Shown: positions 11,180 through 22,089 of the stretch, piece by piece
How positions within the stretch are numbered: the first letter of the stretch is position 1
Layout of the letters: each line of letters opens with the position of its first letter
Source of the DNA: Megaustenia siamemsis
Taxonomy: Eukaryota > Mollusca > Gastropoda > Stylommatophora > Ariophantidae
Reading direction: 5' to 3'
Length of the DNA stretch: 64,000 nucleotides
Assembly (NCBI GenBank): GCA_032433765.1
Contig: JAVIAB010000047.1
Span: 14,373,107-14,437,106 of the forward strand
The notes under the pieces: generated by a model
Told to the model about the DNA's origin: nothing
What the model saw: only the letters and a program-made list of their open reading frames with translations
Database searches by the model: none
Made by a program: the position numbers and the translations under genes

Positions 11180-11410
11180 CGCTTATCCATCACTGCTTAG
11201 GTCTCTCTCTTGCTCTCTATCCTGATATTTTGAGATAGAAAGGTTTTGATGTTGATTGACCTGGCTTCATTCTTATAGTATGCCGGAACAATTTCATTCG
11301 TTGTTTGTGTATAAATTCCAGGCACTGTTTAATTCCCATCTGTTCTCTGATTTCCAGATTGGGTATTTGATCTGTTGTTTTGTTGTTTGTTATCTTTCCC
11401 AAGCATCACA
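11180..11410 (-). pseudogene. LINE C-terminal fragment, unassigned family
   Basis: The minus-strand reading contains IREQMGIKQCLEFI, RMKLFRHTIRMKPGQSTSKP and LKISG, the G-H-V-x-R-M region of a LINE protein. No catalytic core is present. Confidence 0.65.
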
Positions 11411-11434
11411 TTTCTCACTTTGCTGTGTTCTATG

Positions 11435-11510
11435 TAAAAAAAAAAAAACACGAAGAAAAGAGCCCCAGTCACGCAAAATATCGTATAGTGAATATGGTGG
11501 TGTTGAGCAA
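11435..11510 (-). repeat. SINE-1 3' end fragment
   Basis: AAAGAGCCCCAGTCACGC after an A run (plus strand) matches the 3' part of SINE-1 at 4372-4410. The tRNA head is absent. Confidence 0.65.
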
Positions 11511-11905
11511 CCAGTGAATCATTTCACCTGAAGAGACATGTTTACAACACTCGAAAAAAAAAATAATACACAACAGGAAAAATAAAAAAAAAACAAAAAA
11601 CAAATAATACCAGATGGTCCGAGTCGGGATCAAACCCACACTCCTTCGACACGTATCTCCTGGATAGGGGGTTAAGGCAAAGGAATGCAAATGAATGCAT
11701 AAAAATTCGAAGCTGCAGTAAAGCTGAAAGCGAGAAAAAATTGAAAAAAAAAGAAGAAAAAATGGTATGTTAGCAGCTTTACGTGATTAGTAGGCGTCAC
11801 TGATCTCCTGGATGGGTTAGGGCTGAGTATTTGCGTTGTAGACAAACAGCTATAGGACGAAACAGCACGAATAGTAGCTTCCAGTGGTTTAGACTGGAGA
11901 CAAAT
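11500..11905 (-). repeat. SINE-2 / composite repeat, copy 3
   Basis: Shares CATTTCACCTGAAGAGACATG-like bases, a tRNA-like core (GGTCCGAGTCGGGATCAAAC on plus) and GGTTAGGGCTGAGTATTTGC with the copies at 5.4-6.0 kb. An A/T-rich insertion lies at 11690-11765. Confidence 0.7.
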
Positions 11906-12365
11906 CATAATAAATGAATATTATTACTGGTGGAAACTTTCGAGGCGATAGATCAGCAAATCATTTCAGGGAAAGAGGTATGTTTACAGCACTCGGACAA
12001 ATATCACAAATAATCAACAACAGGAAAAGAACAAAAGATGGTCCGAAGCAGGATCAAACCCGTACTCATCGGCACAGCCTTGCCATGAGAACCAAGCGCT
12101 AGAGCACACGACCAACTCTGGTACCTAAAAGGAGTAGCTATCAATTCCGATGTCTTTCGCACAGGTGTACTCATGACTACGGCATAGGGTTACAATCACA
12201 ATTTGTGAATAAATTGTGTATCTGTATTTTCCTATTAAGAAAAGTATCTTTCGGAAAGGGTAGGGCTGAATATTTGCATTGCAGACAAACAGTTATATCA
12301 TGAAACAGCACAAATAGTAGTTTCCGGCGGTTAAGACTGGGGACAAATAATAATTAATTAATATT
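11906..12365 (-). repeat. SINE-2 / composite repeat, copy 4
   Basis: Tandem with copy 3. Starts near GGTGGAAACTTTCGAGGCGA, has the core GTCCGAAGCAGGATCAAACC and ends in GACTGGGGACAAATAATAAT. The repeated pairing suggests these units spread or were duplicated as dimers. Confidence 0.7.
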
Positions 12366-12708
12366 GGATAATGTGATCGGTATTACGTTCGTAAGAGGCG
12401 ACTAAGGAGGTTGATCGATGGCTTGACAAGCTGTCATTGTAAAAAGTATTGTTATGGAAACAGCGCCATAGATTTTAGAGCAGTGATCTCTGCAATATGT
12501 GACATTTTGGCACGCAAGGTTTCTGTTTTTGAGATTGTGGTTCTGCCCTATGTGCCGTCTTCGGCTCGAAAGGACAATAGATAGATAGATTACGTTCGTA
12601 CCGCTTTACTTTCCAAAAAAAAAGCAGGTACCCATTTAAGTATGGGTGAACTCAGAGCCGTCGACCCTCTTGTCCTTTATAGTCCAGTTAACTAACCACC
12701 GACCGCCA
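12366..12708 (-). repeat. SINE-1 copy interrupted by SINE-3
   Basis: GTGATCGGTATTACGTTCGT on the left and CCGCTTTACTTTCC, GGGTGAACTCAGAGCCGTCG and CCAGTTAACTAACCACCG on the right are the two parts of one SINE-1. They are separated by the insertion at 12394-12588. Confidence 0.8.
12394..12588 (+). mobile_element. SINE-3 insertion with 12-bp target duplication
   Basis: ATTACGTTCGTA occurs at 12382-12393 and again at 12589-12600, and the 195 bases between are absent from other SINE-1 copies. The insert begins AGAGGCGACTAAGGAGG, a core common in invertebrate SINEs, and ends CGGCTCGAAAGGACAATAG plus (ATAG)n. That tail closely resembles the 3' end of LINE C. A related copy in reverse orientation is at 55812-55895. 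Confidence 0.88.
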
Positions 12709-12945
12709 AAACTCCGATTTGTAGATATGTGTAAACGCGACATGAAGTCTCTGAACATAAACCCTGCAGCCTGGGAAGAAATAGCTACAGAATCTCTGGA
12801 AACACACTCTAAATGCCCACCTCAAACAAAAAGCAGACAGATTCATATAAAAAGAGAATACACGACGGGAGAAAAGAAAATAATAACATTTCTAGGGACG
12901 CTGGAAAATATAGCATTCGACTATGACTGACGGAGACTATTAACC
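12704..12945 (+). pseudogene. LINE-E C-terminal fragment
   Basis: Reads PKLRFVDMCKRDMKSLNINP, AAWEEIATESLETHSKC, then the family 3' end with ACATTTCTAGGGACGCT and CTATGACTGACGGAG. It matches 45050-45290. Only the last fifty or so residues survive. Confidence 0.78.
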
Positions 12946-13234
12946 ACTGAACTAATGCGCCTCCCTGTCTTCTATGAAGGCTTTGTTGAATGGCCATGTT
13001 TGACTGGTAACATAAGGTTGGTAAGAAAATGTTATTTATGATTTGTTTATTTGTTATCAGTGATGAGGTATTTGAATACGTCAAAAGTGTAACCAGATGT
13101 TAGTTGATAATGTTTCCTCTCTGTACTCTGGTCTCTATCTTTGTATTTATGTTTCAGTCTTTTGTATATAAACTACAAAAGTTTCTTTGAATTTTCTGAA
13201 TCTTTTAATTTGATGATGTCTCTTCGGGGCTGTC
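12946..13234. other. Spacer with a weak tRNA-like start
   Basis: TTAACCACTGAACTAATGCG on plus is the reverse complement of an A-box-like GCATTAGTTCAGTGGTTAA, so a SINE head may abut the LINE-E fragment. Nothing else is recognised. Confidence 0.35.
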
Positions 13235-13530
13235 TTTCTTTGTGTTGAACAGAGTCTCTTTTGGTGTATAATAGTCTCTTTTGTGTAGACCAGAGCCTCT
13301 TTTGTGTAGACTACAGTCTCTTTTGTGTAGACTAAAGTCTCTTTTGTGTAGAGTCTCTTTTGTGTAGACTAAAGTCTCTTTTGTGCAGACTAAAGTCTCT
13401 TTTGTCTAGACTAGAGTCTCTTTTGTCTAGACTAGAGTCTCTTTTGTCTAGACTAAAGTCTCTTTTGTGCAGACTTGAGACACTTTTATGTAGACTAGAG
13501 TATCTCTCTGTGTACACTAAAATCTGTTCT
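13235..13530. repeat. 21-bp minisatellite, about 13 units
   Basis: The unit includes AGTCTCTTTTGTGTAGACTA. Subtypes differ at TGTGTAGA, TGTCTAGA and TGTGCAGA, clustered in that order, which indicates growth by local duplication. Frames are open by unit length only. Confidence 0.9.
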
Positions 13531-13589
13531 ATCGTAGGCACAACAAGGACTTTTGTGAACTTTCAGGCTGAAATGAGTTAGAAGACCGA

Positions 13590-13690
13590 CGCCAGAGAGT
13601 TAGTGCACAACCTGCACCATCAAATCACGAGACAGAGCAGAATGGCGCTCCATGGTAGCCAACCTTCGTTGCGGAAATGGCACTCTATGA
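13590..13690 (+). repeat. LINE-D 3' terminus
   Basis: CTGCACCATCAAATCACGAG and ATGGTAGCCAACCTTCGTTG match the 3' ends of LINE D at 29118-29200 (opposite strand) and 58070-58140. Confidence 0.8.
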
Positions 13691-13732
13691 CGATGATAAT
13701 TATATAAATATATACATATATAAATATATAAA

Positions 13733-13791
<59 letters not shown>
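13691..13791. repeat. (AT)n microsatellite
   Basis: TATAAATA-type repeats, then about 50 bases of pure TA, exactly at the junction between a LINE-D tail and a truncated LINE C. Confidence 0.95.
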
Positions 13792-13792
<1 letters not shown>

Positions 13793-14830
13793 CACATGTG
13801 CAGTTCGAACAGAGGAAGGACTGAGCGAATGTTTCCCAATAGAAACTGGGGTTAAACAATTATGTATTGTATCGCCCTTGTTATTTGGAATTGTTATGGA
13901 CTTCATAATGAAGAAATGCTGCACTGGTAATAAAGGCATCGAATGGATACAAGGAGACCATTTTGAGGACCTTGACTTGGCTGATGACATAGTTCTCATC
14001 AGCAGCCAGATAAAAACGATGCAGGAAAACATAAATGAACTATCATCAATAGCCAGCAAAATTGGGCTTGAGATCAATCATGAAAAGACTAAAGTCATAA
14101 AAATTTTAATTTCAACAGACGACAAAATATACATGGAAAACAAACTAGTAGAAGCGATCGATCACTTTACCTATCTTGGAAGTCACATTGATCGAGAAGG
14201 GGATACAAGTAAAGAAATTAGAATCAGAATAGCTAAAGCAGCAATGTCTTTCAGAAGCCTTGAAAAGTTGTGGAAATCAGAACTCATCAGCACAAACACA
14301 AAACTTAGACTATTTAAGTCAAATTTACTATCAACCCTTACGTATGTGTGTGAAAGCTGGAAAACAACAAGAGATATAGAAAAAAAGTTGAACGCATTCG
14401 AAAATAAATGTCTAAGGAAAATACTTGGTATAGCGTGGAACGAATTCAAAACGAACAAGGAAATTAGAGAAATCGCCAATCAACCACTAATATCTTCAGT
14501 AATAAAGAAAAGACAATGGTCATACGTTGGACATGTGATGAGAAGAGATAATAACCGAATAGCAAAGCAAGCCCTCATATGGGAAACAACAGGTAAGAGA
14601 AAAAGAGGAAAACGCAGAGAGACACTGAAAAGAACATTGATCAGAGAGGCAAGAGCAGCAGGATTCGGCTCCCTCAATGAGATAGAGCTGCTTGCACAGA
14701 ACAGAGACAAATGGCGACATTTGATAAAATATCTTTAAAAGAATTGAAAACTGCTAGAACAAAAATTCAGATAAGAGAAGGAGTATCTTGGTCTACGTCT
14801 TATGGGCCGGCTACGGCTCGAAAGATCAAT
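13793..14830 (+). pseudogene. LINE-C reverse transcriptase, 5'-truncated copy
   Basis: A single open frame to a stop at 14738 covers RT motifs B and C and the connection region: VKQLCIVSPLLFGIVMDF, LADDIVLIS, DHFTYLGSHIDREGDTSKEI, CESWKTT, KCLRKILGI, YVGHVMRRDNNRIAKQAL and NRDKWRHLIKYL. Compared with the minus copy at 26243-27785, the G of VKQGC is L and the catalytic F-A-D-D is L-A-D-D, so it is probably inactive. The 3' tail follows with CCGGCTACGGCTCGAAAG, ATCAATAGATAGATA. The start codon of the long frame lies in upstream LINE-D and AT-repeat sequence and is not native. Confidence 0.88.
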
Positions 14831-14834
14831 AGAT

Positions 14835-15299
14835 AGATATATATAACATCTATAAATTTGCTGCTGTATATAAAGTTGTCGCCCCTGACAAGTTGTAAAC
14901 CACTTAACTAAACATAATTGCAGGACACGCCTTTGACTAATGCGCCACTTTATACAAACCCCTTCTTAAGACATTCTTGCATAAATGGTTCAGATTAAGC
15001 CTTGATACGTGATTAGCTGCCTCGTTTGTGATTTAGGCTCAGTGGAACATAATTATCTTCTCTTGTCACTTTTCATCCATGTATCAACTGTTAAATGCAA
15101 TATATCTTATGTTCTGTGCTCTCTTGTTTTGCGATTTTACACAACGGTGTAAATTTAGTAAGTTAACTCCTTGCTTACTATATCTTTAGATATCCAAAGA
15201 TCGTGAATTTCAGAGCCGTCACAGTTGACCACAATTGATATCATTTTTGGATGTATACCTTGGAAGACTGCAGGTTGTGACATTTGTTTTCCTTTTTTT
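14835..15299. other. Unassigned spacer
   Basis: TTAACTAAACATAATTGC and ACTAATGCGCCACTT near 14900-14955 hint at a decayed tRNA-like SINE head. Nothing else is recognised. Confidence 0.35.
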
Positions 15300-15333
15300 T
15301 TTTTGGGGGGGGGGGGGGGGGTGGGTGGGGGTG
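15291..15333. repeat. T-run/G-run
   Basis: About 14 T followed by a nearly pure G tract, prone to slippage and a likely sequencing weak point. Confidence 0.85.
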
Positions 15334-15555
15334 TGGATTTCTCCTCACAGACGTAGATCATTATCAGCAAATCTGAATGTATGAATCATGTGATCACTAA
15401 TTCTATTGAATTCAGACTAGAATAAATCAACAATTTGGAATGTGTTGTCTGAAATCTATTTAATTCAAATTAGAATGAATCATCAATTTAGAATGCCATA
15501 AATATTCTATGTATTTTCTTTTTTCCTTTTTTTCCACTTCATTAATTTCTTCTTC
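15334..15555. other. AT-rich spacer
   Basis: Two loosely similar halves (around TCTATTGAATTCAGACTAGA and TCTATTTAATTCAAATTAGA) look like an old 60-70 bp duplication. Confidence 0.4.
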
Positions 15556-15785
15556 TGCCTTCACATGACGACCTTCTGCCTTCACATGACGACCTTCTGC
15601 CTTCACACGACGACCTTCTGCCTTCACATGACGACCTTCTGCCTTCACATGACGACCTTCTGCCTTCACATGACGACCTTCTGCCTTCACATGACGACCT
15701 TCTGCCTTCACATGACGACCTTCTGCCTTCACATGACGACCTTCTGCCTTCACATGACGACCTTCTGCCTTCACATGACGACTTC
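15556..15785. repeat. 21-bp minisatellite, 11 units
   Basis: The unit contains CTTCTGCCTTCACATGACGA (21 bases) with only one or two substitutions across the whole array. Such homogeneity implies recent expansion. The open frames on both strands are periodicity artefacts. Confidence 0.96.
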
Positions 15786-16035
15786 TCACGTCATCAGAAG
15801 GTCTTTTGGGGTGGGTTTAAATGCGTCGCTAAATTTTCGACAGACAGCGATGGCTGAACCTTTCGACCCGACACATCCATCTTAGATATTGTTTCTCTTG
15901 TCTTATTGTTGCTATTACTACTGTCTATGCCGCTTGCTGTTCTTCTCTCATCTTTACTTTGTTATCACCTTCTCCTGCTGGGCAAAGTCTCTTCTTCGTT
16001 CTACTCACGACAATCTTTCTTCTTTGTTCTACCAT
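15786..16035. other. Spacer between arrays
   Basis: C/T-rich toward 16035; no gene signal. Confidence 0.4.
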
Positions 16036-17292
16036 CACTATTCTCTTATTTATTCTAACGTTGACTATTCTCTTATTTATTCTAACGTTGACTATCCTCT
16101 TATTTATTCTAACGTTGACTATTCTCTTATTTATTCTAACGTTGACTATCCTCTTATTTATTCTAACGTTGACTATTCTCTTATTTATTCTAACGTTGAC
16201 TATCCTCTTATTTATTCTAACATTGACTATTCTCTTATTTATTCTAACGTTGACTATTCTCTTATTTATTCTAACATTGACTATTCTCTTATTTATTCTA
16301 ACGTTGACTATTCTCTTATTTATTCTAACGTTGACTATTCTCTTATTTATTCTAACGTTGACTATTCTCTTATTTATTCTAACATTGACTATTCTCTTAT
16401 TTATTCTAACGTTGACTATTCTCTTATTTATTCTAACGTTGACTATTCTCTTATTTATTCTAACGTTGACTATCCTCTTATTTATTCTAACGTTGACTAT
16501 TCTCTTATTTATTCTAACGTTGACTATTCTCTTATTTATTCTAACGTTGACTATCCTCTTATTTATTCTAACGTTGACTATCCTCTTATTTATTCTAACG
16601 TTGACTATTCTCTTATTTATTCTAACGTTGACTATTCTCTTATTTATTCTAACGTTGACTATTCTCTTATTTATTCTAACGTTGACTATTCTCTTATTTA
16701 TTCTAACGTTGACTATCCTCTTATTTATTCTAACGTTGACTATTCTCTTATTTATTCTAACGTTGACTATTCTCTTATTTATTCTAACGTTGACTATTCT
16801 CTTATTTATTCTAACGTTGACTATTCTCTTATTTATTCTAACATTGACTATTCTCTTATTTATTCTAACGTTGACTATTCTCTTATTTATTCTAACGTTG
16901 ACTATCCTCTTATTTATTCTAACGTTGACTATCCTCTTATTTATTCTAACGTTGACTATTCTCTTATTTATTCTAACGTTGACTATCCTCTTATTTATTC
17001 TAACGTTGACTATCCTCTTATTTATTCTAACGTTGACTATTCTCTTATTTATTCTAACGTTGACTATCCTCTTATTTATTCTAACGTTGACTATCCTCTT
17101 ATTTATTCTAACGTTGACTATCCTCTTATTTATTCTAACGTTGACTATCCTCTTATTTATTCTAACGTTGACTATCCTCTTATTTATTCTAACGTTGACT
17201 ATCCTCTTATTTATTCTAACGTTGACTATCCTCTTATTTATTCTAACATTGACTATTCTCTTATTTATTCTAACATTGACTATTCTCTTATT
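16036..17292. repeat. 27-bp minisatellite, about 46 units
   Basis: The unit joins ACTATTCTCTTATTTATTCT and AACGTTG. Two main sites vary (CTATT/CTATC and AACGTT/AACATT), and the C type becomes dominant toward 17240. Length stays 27 throughout, leaving two reading frames open for more than 470 codons. There is no start context or composition to support translation. I regard it as a satellite. Confidence 0.95.
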
Positions 17293-17515
17293 TTATTCTG
17301 CCGTCGACTATTCTCTTATTTATTCTAACATTGACTATTCTCTTATTTTATTCTGCCGCCGACTATTCTCTTATTTATTCTAACTTTGACTGTTCTCTTA
17401 TTTTATTCTGCCGTCGACTATTCTCTTATTTATTCTGCCGTCGACTATTCTCTTATTTATTCTACCATCGAATATTCTCTTATTTGTTCTATCTACTACT
17501 GCTTCTCATCTTCGT
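17293..17515. repeat. Degenerate edge of the 27-bp array
   Basis: Units gain TCTGCCGTCGACTATTCTC variants and length changes (about 18-27 bases), typical of an older array margin. Confidence 0.85.
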
Positions 17516-17539
17516 TCCCCATTAAATAACGACCACTTC

Positions 17540-17915
17540 CAGCTCATGTACTGCTTTAATATGAAGCATCCTAAAAGGACACAGTATATCTCGTCATTTC
17601 CAAACAGTTAACCATGCCTGGGGAGGCGAAGGCGCGCCTCACAGCACCAGAGCTTGAAGTTGTCAGCGACCAAGAGCTGATGGCTTGCGCCAGGATCGGT
17701 GAACCAGAATCCATCCAGACCTTGCTCCACCTCTCCGTGGTGCCTCTAGTAACAGACTAACTTGTCTAGTCTGGCCAAACGAGTAGGGATCGAAGATGGA
17801 AGAGAACCCGGTACTCAAAAATATCGTTCTGAAGTCGGATGTGTTGGGCCGAAAGGCGCAAATATCACAGTGATACGGTAAATCACAACACAACGCAGAC
17901 ATAACCACTTAGCGT
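17540..17915. repeat. Dispersed repeat family X
   Basis: AACCCGGTACTCAAAAATAT, GAAGTCGGATGTGTTGGGCC and GAAAGGCGCAAATATCACAG recur in part at 61520-61640 (same strand) and 43655-43830 (opposite strand). Three copies sharing internal blocks identify an unclassified interspersed repeat. I see no protein or tRNA head. Confidence 0.6.
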
Positions 17916-18389
17916 TCTTTTAAGGGCGGATGATGAAGAGATACACTCCTTTAGTCATCGGGCGAACGCAAACAAGCAACCATGCTTTTGTAGCATTACC
18001 TTACAAATTTAGAACTACTCTCCTCTGTGAAAGTTTGAGAATCCCTGGTGTAACGTTATATCAAATCATGTTAGTTAAACATCTTACACAGAAGAGTTAT
18101 ATTTCTCTTATGCAACTATGTTTATTATGTTTCAGTTTAATATTTATATTTTAAAGAGAGACGGTTCGTGTTTTGTATCATGACACGAATCTCTGATGGT
18201 GATCTCAGATAATTCTCTGTGGATTGCTTTAAATTATTCGTGTTGGTGTTACGCAGTTTGTGCATTGTATTGAATTTTTTTGTGTGCGATACTTAACAAG
18301 ATATTGGAGTTCTCATGGGTAATTTATGTGAGAAATGATGATAGTGTTATAATGGAGGGACAGAACACATTCTGTTTCGGATATTAGCG
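17916..18389. other. Unassigned spacer
   Basis: Mixed sequence; no gene, RNA or repeat recognised. Confidence 0.4.
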
Positions 18390-19200
18390 GCAGCTCTCAT
18401 AAAAGTTATATCTTTGAGTAATCAATGACAATTTTCTGTGAGTGATCTGTGATAATTTTCTGTGACTGATCTGTGGTAATTTTCTGTGAGTGATCTGTGA
18501 CAATTTTCAGTGAGTGATCTGTGACAATTTTCTGTTAGTGAACTGTGAATGTTTTTTGTGTGCATAATCCTTTGACAGTTATTTTTTTTGTGTGAGTGCT
18601 CTGAAAAGTTTTTCTTTCTCGTGAGGGATCTGTGTTAGTTTTCCGTGAAAGATCTGTTTATAGTTTTCCGTGAGTGATCTGTTATAGTTTTCCGTGAAAG
18701 ATCTGTTTATAGTTTTCCGTGAGTGATCTGTTATAGTTTTCCATGAGTGATCTGTGTTAGTTTTCCGTGAAAGATCTGTTTATAGTTTTCCGTGAGTGAT
18801 CTGTTATAGTTTTCCATGAGTGATCTGTGATAGTTTTCCGTGAAAGATCTGTTTATAGTTTTCCGTGAGTGATCTGTTATAGTTTTCCGTGAAAGATCTG
18901 TTTATAGTTTTCAGTGAGTGATCTGTTATAGTTTTCCATGAGTGATCTGTTATAGTTTTCGTGAAAGATCTGTTTATAGTTTTCCGTGAGTGATCTGTGA
19001 TAGTTTTCCGTGAGTGATCTGTTATAGCTTTCCGTGAGTGATCTGTGACAATTATCTTAAGTCATCAGCTATAATTTTCAGCAAAGTGATTTGAGATAGT
19101 TTTCTCGTCAGTGATCTGTGACAGTATTATGTAAGTAATATGTGATAGTTTCTTTAGTGATATGTGACTATTTTGTGAAAGATATGTAGTACTTTTTGCG
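18390..19200. repeat. 24-bp minisatellite with two interleaved subtypes
   Basis: The core unit contains AGTTTTCCGTGAGTGATCTG. A second type, GTGAAAGATCTGTTTAT, alternates with it at 18640-18990, forming a 48-bp higher-order repeat in places. The flanks are degenerate. Confidence 0.9.
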
Positions 19201-19215
19201 AGTGATCTTGTAATC

Positions 19216-19217
19216 CG

Positions 19218-19281
<64 letters not shown>
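19216..19281. repeat. (GTGC)n then (GT)n microsatellite
   Basis: GCGTGCGTGCGT for about 36 bases, then GTGTGT. A purine-pyrimidine alternating tract with Z-DNA potential. Confidence 0.95.
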
Positions 19282-19438
19282 ATATCTGTTGCGATCTTTT
19301 CTGTAAGTGAATTGTGACAATTTGCTACAAATTATCTGTGACAGTTTTATTGTGAGTGATCTGTGATAGTTTTTTTTTCTTACTCTTTGATCGTCGCCAT
19401 CTGAAAAGTTTCTGCTTTTGTTGAAGATAAGCAGTGAC
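19282..19438. other. Spacer with remnants of the 24-bp array
   Basis: GTGAGTGATCTGTGATAG at 19343 shows the array was interrupted by the GT tract. Confidence 0.6.
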
Positions 19439-20378
19439 ATGATGTCGATGTTGATGTCGATGTTGATGTTGATGTTGATGTTAATGTTGATGTTGATGTC
19501 GATGTTGATGTTGATGTCGATGTGATGTTAATGTTGATGTCGATGTTGATGTTAATGTTGATATTGATGTCGATGTTGATGTTGATGTCGATGTTGATGT
19601 TGATGTCGATGTTGATGTCGATGTCGATATTGATGTTAATGTTGATGTCGATGTCGATGTTGATGTTGATATTGATGTCGATGTTGATGTTGATGTCGAT
19701 GTTGATGTTGATGTCGATGTTGATGTCGATGTCGATATTGATGTTAATGTTGATGTTGATGTTGATGTCGATGTTGATGTTGATGTTAATGTTGATGTTG
19801 ATGTTAATGTTGATATTGATGTCGATGTTGATGTTGATGTCGATGTCGATGTTGATGTTGATGTCGATGTCGATGTTGATGTTGATGTTGATGTCGATGT
19901 TGATGTTAATGTTGATGTTGATGTCGATGTTGATGTTAATGTTGATGTTAATGTTGATGTCGATGTTGATGTCGATGTTGATGTTGATGTTAATGTTGAT
20001 GTTAATGTTGATGGTGATGTTAATGTTAATGTTGATGTTAATGTTAATGTGATGTTGATGTCGATGCTAATGTTGATGTTAATGTTGATGTTGATTCTGA
20101 TGTTGATGTTGATGTCGATGTCAATGTTGATGTTAATGTTGATGTTGATGTTAATGTTGATGCTGATGCTGATGTTGATGTCGATGTTAATGTTGATGTT
20201 AATGTGGATGTTGATGTTGATGTTGATGTCGATGTCAATGTTGATGTTAATGTTGATGTTGATGTCGATGTTGATGTTGATATTGATATTGATGTTGATG
20301 TTGATGTTGATGTTGATGTTGATGTCGATGTCGATGTTGATGTTGATGTTGATGTTGATGTGATGTCGATGTTGATCA
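19439..20378. repeat. (GATGTT)n hexamer array with GATGTC and AATGTT variants
   Basis: About 155 hexamers, with a few single-base losses (for example 19521 and 20048) that shift frame. Higher-order blocks (GATGTCGATGTTGATGTTGA) recur. It is not a telomere motif. All long frames here are artefacts. Confidence 0.95.
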
Positions 20379-20447
20379 AACACTGCTACGGAAGATGAAG
20401 CTGATATGAATGAGTGCACGGAATGAAGTGAAGCTGATTCCATGAAC

Positions 20448-21070
20448 ATATAGATAAACAGACAAACGAATAGACGGACATTAGGACAAAGACAGACAGA
20501 TATACATACATTTATACAAACATACATATATGCATACAGAGACAGAGACGACAGGGACAAATAATAGACAACAGACTGATGAATGGACAGACAGACTGAC
20601 AGACAGATGGGCAGAGATGCATAACAGACATACGGACGTGGGACTGGACTAATGTGGGAATGGATCGACGGACAGACAGACAGATAAATTATCAGAGGCA
20701 AATAACAGAAAAAACAAACAAACGGACGAACGGAGTGACGGACGAATGGACCGACGGACGAATGGACCGACGGACAGACAGACAGATTAACAGAGATAAT
20801 TCACAGACAAACAGACGGAAGAATGGACTAACGGACGAATAGATCAACGGACGAATGGATTGACGGACAGACAGATTAGCAGAGATAAATCACAGACAAA
20901 CAGACGGAAGAATGGACTAACGGACGAATAGATCAACGGACGAATGGATTGACGGACAGACATATTAACAGAGATAAATCACAGACAAACAAACGGGTGG
21001 ATGAATTAACGGACAGACAGACATATTAACAGAGATAAATAACAGACAAATAAACGGGCGAATGGACCTA
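20448..21070. repeat. GACAGACAGA/ACGGACGAATGG degenerate tandem repeat
   Basis: Short purine-rich phrases recur (GACGGACGAATGG, ACAGACAAACAGACGGAAGA, ATTAACAGAGATAAATCACA). A block of roughly 110 bases is repeated around 20800-20990. Confidence 0.85.
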
Positions 21071-21474
21071 TATACTTTGACGCATTACCATAATAATGAT
21101 ACCGTCTTTGTTTTGGAGCAAGTTAAACATCAGAAGAATGGATACACCACTCTGTAGTTGTCGTTTGTGCTAGAGATGAGGATAGAAATGTAGAACACAG
21201 CAATAATTTCGATCGTTACATCGCTGTGACGAAAAATAATCATGAAATTATGTGCCTTGTCACTTCTCGCTCATAACGCATTGGATAACTGTTTCAACTT
21301 CTCAGTAATGTTCGGATAACATTCCGTGTACTGTGTCTTTACGAGCCAGTTGGTTTGTTTCATTTACAATCTAAGGGGTATCTCGTACTTCGACTTTAAT
21401 TCGTTCCATGGGTCGGTTACTCTGAATTATTTGAAGTCTAAATTAAACTTCTCCATCATCAAGTACCGGGCTTG
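21071..21474. other. Unassigned spacer
   Basis: No recognised element or gene. Confidence 0.4.
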
Positions 21475-21589
21475 CTGGCGTAGGTGATCATGTCTCTCCA
21501 CATTTTTCGATCTCGACAGCTATTTATCATTTCTGTTGTTGACCTTCTGCCAAGCCATTCTCTTAAGCTGTCTGGTATCTTTGGTAATG
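21475..21589 (-). pseudogene. LINE-B-type 3' terminal fragment
   Basis: The reverse complement carries SLREWLGRRSTTEM-like residues in degraded form (LKRMAWQKVNNRND), as in the better copy at 56450-56590. A SINE-1 abuts it. Confidence 0.55.
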
Positions 21590-21741
21590 TGGTCAGTATT
21601 ACGCCCGTGCTGCTTTACTTTCCCAGAAAAAAATCCGGTTCCCATTAAAGGCTGGGTGAACCGGAGCCGTCTGTTTGGATCGAACCCTACCTCTTGTCCT
21701 TTGTAGTCCAATTCACTAACCACTGAGCTATCGCGGCTACC
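21590..21741 (-). repeat. SINE-1 copy, 3' shortened
   Basis: GGTCAGTATTACGCCCGTGC through ACTGAGCTATCGCGGC. The A-box-like and B-box-like (GATCGAACCC on plus) segments are present. Confidence 0.82.
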
Positions 21742-22085
21742 TCTTGGATGCTCTAGTTAATAGAAAGTGTTTACATATATAACAACAAGCATGAAGATAA
21801 ATGAGAATATAAATAACATCATCCATTCTATATTTTCTGAAATCCTTTATATTATGCTTACCTGGATTTTAAATGATACAGTTCTCAACATCTGTTATTC
21901 AATCATTTTTTTTCATATTTTATACTTTAAAATGTATATACTTTCATGAATCATCCATTATTCTATCCTTATTTAATTTTCCATCTTCTTATTTGCTGTA
22001 AATAATTTCCTACACCTTTCTTCGATATCCCATTTTTTAAACGGTGTCACATGTTATTTTCTTATATTTCTATTCTCGTTAAATC
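21742..22085. other. AT-rich spacer
   Basis: Nothing recognised; one 60-codon frame is a low-complexity artefact. Confidence 0.4.
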
Positions 22086-22089
22086 TCAC

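Noticed and set aside
13677..14738. A 353-codon gene starting at 13677
   Set aside because: The first 40 or so codons come from a LINE-D tail and an AT microsatellite; only the LINE-C part is real coding sequence.
15556..15785. CRISPR-like array
   Set aside because: Units are contiguous and nearly the same, with no spacers; the sequence is eukaryotic.
16036..17328. Reading frames of more than 470 codons
   Set aside because: They exist only because the repeat unit is 27 bases and contains no stop; two overlapping frames are open at once and both are monotonous.
19439..20378. Telomere-like array
   Set aside because: The unit GATGTT/GATGTC is not TTAGGG or a known animal telomere repeat and lies internally with variants.
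19439..20701. Ser/Thr- and Met/Leu-repeat proteins
   Set aside because: Translations of a hexamer microsatellite.
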